Of a stretch of 58,592 nt of DNA, positions 54,623-58,592 are shown piece by piece (the stretch's first letter is position 1; every line of letters begins with the position of its first letter). Where the stretch lies: NCBI RefSeq assembly GCF_014656415.1, contig NZ_BNCJ01000012.1, forward strand, positions 73,398 through 131,989, written 5' to 3'. A program made the translations under genes and the position numbers. Origin of the DNA: Seohaeicola zhoushanensis. GTDB lineage: Bacteria > Pseudomonadota > Alphaproteobacteria > Rhodobacterales > Rhodobacteraceae. Under the pieces are notes generated by a model, which saw only the letters and a list, made by a program, of their open reading frames with translations, searched no databases and was not told where the DNA came from.

Positions 54623-56650
54623 ATGTCGAACGACCCGCTGCTGCAGCCCTACCAGCTCAAGCATCTGACCCTGAAGAACCGGCTGATGATCACCAGCCAT
54701 GAACCGGCCTATGCCGAGGACGGGATGCCCAAGGCGCGCTATCGCGCCTATCACGCCGAGCGGGCGCGCGCCGGGGTGGCGCTGACCATGACCGCCGGCT
54801 CGGCCAGCGTCTCGCGCGACAGCCCGCCGGCCTTCAACAACATCCTCGCCTGGAAGGACGAGGTGGTCGGCTGGATGCGCGAGCTGGCGGACGAATGCCA
54901 CGGGCATGGCGCGGCGGTGATGATCCAGCTGACCCATCTGGGCCGCCGCACCCGCTGGGACAAGGGCGACTGGCTGCCGGTGGTTTCCTCCGGTTACGCG
55001 CGCGAGCCGGCGCACCGGGCCTTTCCCAAGCTCGCCGAGGACTGGGACATCGAGCGGATCATCCGCGACTATGCCGATGCGGCCGAGCGGATGATGGCGG
55101 CGGGGCTCGACGGGATCGAGCTCGAATCCTACGGCCACCTGATGGATGCCTTCTGGTCGCCGGGGCTGAACGACCTGGAGGGGCCCTATGGGGCGGCCAG
55201 CCTCGACGACCGGATGCGCTTTGCCTTCGACGTGCTGCGGGCGATCCGCGACCGGGTGGGCGAGCGCTTCATTGTCGGCATCCGCTATGCCGCCGACGAG
55301 GTCAGGGCCGGCGGGGTGACGGCCGAGGAGGGGATGGAGATCTCGCATCGGCTGAAGGCCAGCGGGCTGGTCGATTTCCTGAACATCATCCGCGGCCATA
55401 TCGAGACCGACGCGGCGCTGACCGGGGTGATTCCGGTGCAGGGGATGCGCAGCGCCCCGCATCTCGATTTCGCGGGGCAGGTGCGGGCGGGGACGGGCAT
55501 CCCGACCTTCCACGCCGCCCGCATCCAGGACGTGGCGACGGCGCGCCATGCCATCACCACAGGCAAGCTCGACATGGTGGGGATGACGCGGGCGCATCTG
55601 GCCGACCCGCATATCGTCGCCAAGATTCTGCGCGGCGAGGAGGATCGCATCCGGCCCTGCGTGGGGGCGAACTACTGCCTCGACCGGATCTACATGGGTG
55701 GCGCGGCGCATTGCCTGCACAACCCCTCCTCGGGGCGCGAGCTGGAGCAGCCGCATGCGATCTCCAGGGCCGGGAAGCCGCGACGGGTGGTGATCGTGGG
55801 CGCAGGCCCGGCGGGGCTGGAGGCCGCGCGGGTGGCGGCGGAACGCGGGCACGAGGTGATCGTGCACGAGGCGGCCAACGATCCCGGCGGTCAGGTGCGG
55901 CTGAGTGCACAGACGGCGCGGCGGGCCGAGATGATCGGGGTGATCGACTGGCGATTCGCCGAATGCACCCGGCTGGGGGTGACGTTCCACTTCAACAGTC
56001 TCGCCGACGCCGGGACGGTGACGGCCCATGCCCCGGACGTGGTGATCGTCGCCACCGGCGGGCTGCCCGAGACCGGCAGCCATGACCTTGCGGTCTCGGC
56101 CTGGGATATCCTCTCGGGCGATGTGGCGCCGGGGGGCGATGTGCTGATCTACGACGACGCCGGCGATTTTGCCGCGCTGCAGGCCGCCGAGAAGATCGCG
56201 CTGGCGGGCGGGCGGGTCGAGATCATGACCCGCGACCGCACCTTCGCCCCCGAGGTGATGGGCATGTCGCTGACCCCGGCGCTTCGAGTGCTGCAGGCCC
56301 ATGACGCGACCTTCACTGTTGCCTGGAAGCTCGACAGGCTGCGGCGCGAGGGCAACCGGCTGGTCGCGACCATAGGCACGGATTACTCGGAGGTCACGCG
56401 CGAGCGGGTGGTCGACCAGGTGGTGGTCAACCACGGCACGCGGCCGCTGGACGAGCTCTACTTCGACCTGCGGCCCGGATCGGTGAACCTGGGCGAGGTC
56501 GACTACGGCGCGCTGGTCGAGAATCGCCCGCAGGGCGTGGTGCGCAATCCGCAAGGCGCCTACCAGCTGTTCCGCATCGGCGATGCGGTGGCGGCGCGCA
56601 ACACCCATGCGGCGATCTACGACGCGCTGCGGCTCGGCCGCATGCTCTGA
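54623..56650 (+). CDS. Old-yellow-enzyme/FAD-NAD(P) fusion oxidoreductase (2,4-dienoyl-CoA reductase / demethylase type)
   Basis: 675 residues with AAGGAG five bases before ATG 54623. The N-terminal half is a TIM-barrel FMN domain (LKHLTLKNRLMITSHEPAYAEDGMP, MIQLTHLGRRTRWD, GLDGIELESYGHLMDAFWSP). A cysteine region RPCVGANYCLDRIYMGGAAHCLHN (near 345) is a likely [4Fe-4S] site. The C-terminal half binds FAD and NAD(P) (VVIVGAGPAGLEAARVAAERG, near 390). The sequence fits the branch annotated as N-methylproline/dimethylglycine-type demethylases better than dienoyl-CoA reductase; that choice is my inference. It follows dnaA after 119 bases. Confidence 0.87.
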   Translation: MSNDPLLQPYQLKHLTLKNRLMITSHEPAYAEDGMPKARYRAYHAERARAGVALTMTAGSASVSRDSPPAFNNILAWKDEVVGWMRELADECHGHGAAVMIQLTHLGRRTRWDKGDWLPVVSSGYAREPAHRAFPKLAEDWDIERIIRDYADAAERMMAAGLDGIELESYGHLMDAFWSPGLNDLEGPYGAASLDDRMRFAFDVLRAIRDRVGERFIVGIRYAADEVRAGGVTAEEGMEISHRLKASGLVDFLNIIRGHIETDAALTGVIPVQGMRSAPHLDFAGQVRAGTGIPTFHAARIQDVATARHAITTGKLDMVGMTRAHLADPHIVAKILRGEEDRIRPCVGANYCLDRIYMGGAAHCLHNPSSGRELEQPHAISRAGKPRRVVIVGAGPAGLEAARVAAERGHEVIVHEAANDPGGQVRLSAQTARRAEMIGVIDWRFAECTRLGVTFHFNSLADAGTVTAHAPDVVIVATGGLPETGSHDLAVSAWDILSGDVAPGGDVLIYDDAGDFAALQAAEKIALAGGRVEIMTRDRTFAPEVMGMSLTPALRVLQAHDATFTVAWKLDRLRREGNRLVATIGTDYSEVTRERVVDQVVVNHGTRPLDELYFDLRPGSVNLGEVDYGALVENRPQGVVRNPQGAYQLFRIGDAVAARNTHAAIYDALRLGRML

Positions 56651-56724
56651 GCCCCGCCTTGCGCCCGGCGGCGCGATGCGGCATTCCGGGGGCATCCATC
56701 CGGCCCCGAACAGGAGACCTTGCG

Positions 56725-56907
56725 ATGTCCTGCCCGATCTGCGGCGAAGAAACCCGCAAAGACTGGCGCCCCTTCTGCTCGCGCCGCTGCGCCGATGTCG
56801 ACTTCGGACGCTGGGTCAGCGGCAGCTACGCGATTCCCTCGCGCGACCCCGAAGACCTCGAAAAGGCCGAGGAAGAAGCCGCCCGCGCTGCCGATCGGAT
56901 GCATTGA
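56725..56907 (+). CDS. yacG: DNA gyrase inhibitor YacG (zinc protein)
   Basis: 60 residues, the family size. The zinc motif is SCPICGEE followed by PFCSRRCADVDFGRW, giving Cys3, Cys6, Cys18 and Cys22, and the tail is acidic. YacG binds gyrase B and inhibits DNA binding. ACAGGAGA precedes ATG 56725. It is the last native gene before tRNA-Phe. Confidence 0.92.
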   Translation: MSCPICGEETRKDWRPFCSRRCADVDFGRWVSGSYAIPSRDPEDLEKAEEEAARAADRMH

Positions 56908-57013
56908 CGCCCACGCCGGCAACTTGCCCGCAAACAAACGCAAAAAAGCGTCTGGACACTGGCAAGGCTTGGCCCTAGAACGCGCAAACCCGACAGGCCC
57001 AGCCTGTCCCCGT

Positions 57014-57088
57014 GCCCGGGTAGCTCAGGGGTAGAGCAGTGGATTGAAAATCCTCGTGTCGGTGGTTCGATTCCGCCCCCGGGCACCA
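57014..57088 (+). tRNA. tRNA-Phe (anticodon GAA)
   Basis: 75 bases including an encoded CCA. The acceptor stem is GCCCGGG / CCCGGGC, the anticodon loop TTGAAAA carries GAA, and the T arm GGTGG TTCGATT CCGCC is standard. The anticodon stem GTGGA / TCCTC contains a T-T opposition at the second pair. The gene marks the edge between native sequence and the mobile region to the right. Confidence 0.95.
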
Positions 57089-57273
57089 CTTCCATTGATT
57101 TTATTGGCTATTTTGCCGACGGAGGGGGCGGTTGAGGGGGCGAATCGCATTTGGTGGCGATGGTGGTTCCGGTAATTTCGGAGGTAAGCGTTGCATCTGA
57201 CCCCCACTCCGCCCTCTGACATAGCACGCGGCCCGGATGGTAACTTGGCTCCTGATAAGATCAGGAGGCTGCT

Positions 57274-57675
57274 ATGGCGGAAAACGAAGTATGGGGCTTT
57301 TCTATCGAGAAAAGCCCTGCCGGAAAGAACATCTGGCCCAATGAATTGAAGTGGGAAGCTACACGCCGCATTCGGGAAGAGGGTCAGTCTCCCGGCGATA
57401 TCGCGGCCGAGCTGGGTGCGCATGAGTGTTTGGTGCGCAAGTGGTCTGTCGCTGACCGGAGACGGCGTGGCGAGAAAATCCACGTCGAGGGACCCGCATT
57501 TACAGCAATCAGCGTTGAAGGCGAGGCCCAGACAGCAGTCGCTCCACACGCCCCTTCGGGCAGCCCAAGCGGCTTTGGACGTATTCTATGCGGTTCCGTG
57601 ACCATCGAGTTTCCACTGGGCATTTCCCAAGGCGACCTCATGAAGCTGATGCAGGTAGTGGGGCAGCTCCAGTGA
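57274..57675 (+). CDS. IS66-family accessory protein (TnpA-like, HTH)
   Basis: 133 residues. The N-terminal third has a helix-turn-helix (WEATRRIREEGQSPGDIAAELGAHECLVRKWSVADRRRRG, near 27-66), the size and layout of IS66 Orf1. It probably binds the element's ends or regulates transposition. It overlaps tnpB by 4 bases (GTGA). Confidence 0.82.
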   Translation: MAENEVWGFSIEKSPAGKNIWPNELKWEATRRIREEGQSPGDIAAELGAHECLVRKWSVADRRRRGEKIHVEGPAFTAISVEGEAQTAVAPHAPSGSPSGFGRILCGSVTIEFPLGISQGDLMKLMQVVGQLQ

Positions 57676-58022
57676 TTTCGCCGTCGAACAAGTACAAAGT
57701 CTACCTTGCCACGACACCCGTCGATTTCCGGAAGGGCATGGATGGTCTGGCAAACTATGTACTCAGCAATTTTGATCTCGACCCGCTATCGGGAGCGTTC
57801 TTCGTTTTCAGATCGAAAGGTCGAGACAAGATTAAGGTCTTGATGTGGGACGGTACGGGTCTTGTGTTGATCTACAAACGAATTGAAGGCGCAGGGTTCG
57901 TTTGGCCAAAGCTGACCGAAGCGAACATCTCGATGACCAAGGCCCAGTTCGAAGCCTTGTTTGAGGGCCTTGACTGGAGGCGGGTGGAATCTGCGGACTA
58001 TCGTCGTCCTCGGGTGGCCTAG
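57672..58022 (+). CDS. tnpB: IS66-family accessory protein TnpB
   Basis: 116 residues from GTG 57672. The family text is clear: VYLATTPVDFRKGMDGLANYV (near 10-30), FFVFRSKGRDKIKVLMWDGTGLVLIYKRIE (near 45-75) and EGLDWRRVE at the end. It is needed for IS66 transposition with TnpC. The ATG of an upstream frame at 57588 is not the true start. Confidence 0.93.
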   Translation: MISPSNKYKVYLATTPVDFRKGMDGLANYVLSNFDLDPLSGAFFVFRSKGRDKIKVLMWDGTGLVLIYKRIEGAGFVWPKLTEANISMTKAQFEALFEGLDWRRVESADYRRPRVA

Positions 58023-58592
58023 CAGTACTGAGGGCATCGACGCACCTCTCCATTGCTGAGTTGATTGAGTGGCGAATGTGGCCGACGCCCCTGAGTAGAA
58101 CTGCGAATCGGTGGGACGTCTCGCCCGCCCCACCGCGTCTCAGGGCGATCTTAGAATGGCTCCACACGACGCCATGCTCAAATTTCAGTCAATTTTTGTG
58201 ACCTAAAATCATAATGTTACGTATGATCACAGGAATCCCTCTGTGTGTCCAGATAACTGCGAATTTTTAATGCTGGCCACTGTTTCAAGGTTGCCAGACC
58301 CGCGCATAGACAGCATCCAGATCATACCGAAACGCAGAAGGTAGCTTAGCCCGGCCTTTCATAACGCGAGGCAGTAGGTGGTTCCGCTGGGCTCGAAGTA
58401 ACAGAAGGCGTAGCTAATCGCTGCGTTCGGTATATGACTGAATCAATTGACAGCCTCACGGCTGACATCTTGGCTTCTGGAGCCGAAAACTCGTGTGACC
58501 TTGCTGATCGTACGGAAGTGCTGTGGCGTGACCTTTGAATAGCCCCGTGTATCGTGGACGCCTTCTTCGCTAATTTTGAGGCAAGGAGGCCA
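58023..58592. other. Non-coding lower-GC region, possible IS remnant
   Basis: 570 bases with no convincing gene. It is visibly poorer in GC than the chromosome (for example 58180-58220 and 58440-58460). TnpC-coding text is absent. At the edge TGAATAGCCCCGTGTATCGT (from 58536) resembles the terminal repeats of some IS3-family elements, and AAGGAGG at 58583-58589 would be a ribosome binding site for a gene starting just outside. This identification is weak. Confidence 0.45.

Larger units (their letters stand above)
57184..58022 (+). mobile_element. IS66-family element, left part without transposase gene
   Basis: The left terminal repeat starts at GTAAGCG (57184-57190), as in IS66 elements. Two accessory genes follow in IS66 order (tnpA-like, tnpB). 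The large tnpC transposase that normally comes next is not present before the window ends, and no right terminal repeat (CGCTTAC) is seen, so the element is truncated here. Its base composition is lower in GC than the chromosome to the left. Confidence 0.8.

Overview
The window is a continuous piece of a high-GC alphaproteobacterial chromosome, most likely Rhodobacterales (Rhodobacter/Roseobacter group). This rests on gene content and synteny (ubiB-ubiE | mutM-ech-rpsT-dnaA, hflK-hflC-DUF2065-degP, ruvC-ruvA-ruvB, carboxynorspermidine-type polyamine genes), an alphaproteobacterial GTTC-N7-GTTC SOS box and an FnrL-type box. It is a housekeeping region with accessory inserts, and it ends in the start of a lower-GC mobile region. 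I support 59 protein genes, one tRNA, several operators, terminators and repeats.

Layout: 1-8 kb holds a long acidic protein of unknown function, thiamine pyrophosphokinase, a DMT transporter, a three-gene cluster (sulfolactaldehyde-reductase-like enzyme plus split sulfopyruvate-decarboxylase-like subunits), then serine dehydratase and a GST. 8-15 kb holds rpiA, glutathione reductase, the HflKC membrane complex and a DegP-type periplasmic protease. 15-24 kb holds a Crp/Fnr regulator, xseA, an AhpD-Rrf2 operon with palindromic operators, a PfpI/DJ-1 protein, purD, an HNH nuclease, a ferredoxin and a small SOS-boxed OB-fold protein that looks like the C-terminal end of DnaE2. 24-32 kb holds alkB, recJ, glpX, the carboxy(nor)spermidine dehydrogenase/decarboxylase pair and homoserine dehydrogenase.

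32-38 kb holds a TetR regulator, a YeeE/TsuA-type sulfur transporter with an SqrR/BigR-like box, an MFS and a MATE transporter and prmA. 38-45 kb holds a DUF1127 protein, ruvCAB, an ABC-F protein, a Tat-exported DUF1906 protein, ndk and a TfoX-C protein. 45-49 kb holds a serralysin-like RTX metalloprotease, a P450 and ubiB. 49-57 kb holds ubiE (separated from ubiB by a 148-bp element with perfect 26-bp inverted ends), mutM, an enoyl-CoA hydratase, rpsT, dnaA, a large FMN/FAD-type oxidoreductase and yacG. tRNA-Phe at 57.0 kb marks a boundary: the following 1.5 kb has a visibly different base composition and carries the left end and two accessory genes of an IS66-family element without its transposase, plus a possible second IS end at the window edge.

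Most small overlaps (TGATG or ATGA at GST-sdaA, hflK-hflC, ahpD-rrf2, ferredoxin-VCBS, MATE-prmA, ruvC-ruvA) indicate translational coupling. The findings I rate highest are the SOS-boxed DnaE2-tail gene, the reductase-ComDE cluster, the nested palindromes of the AhpD-Rrf2 operon, the ubiE-ubiB inverted-repeat element and the SqrR-like box before the sulfur transporter. All functional statements come from reading motifs; no database search was run.
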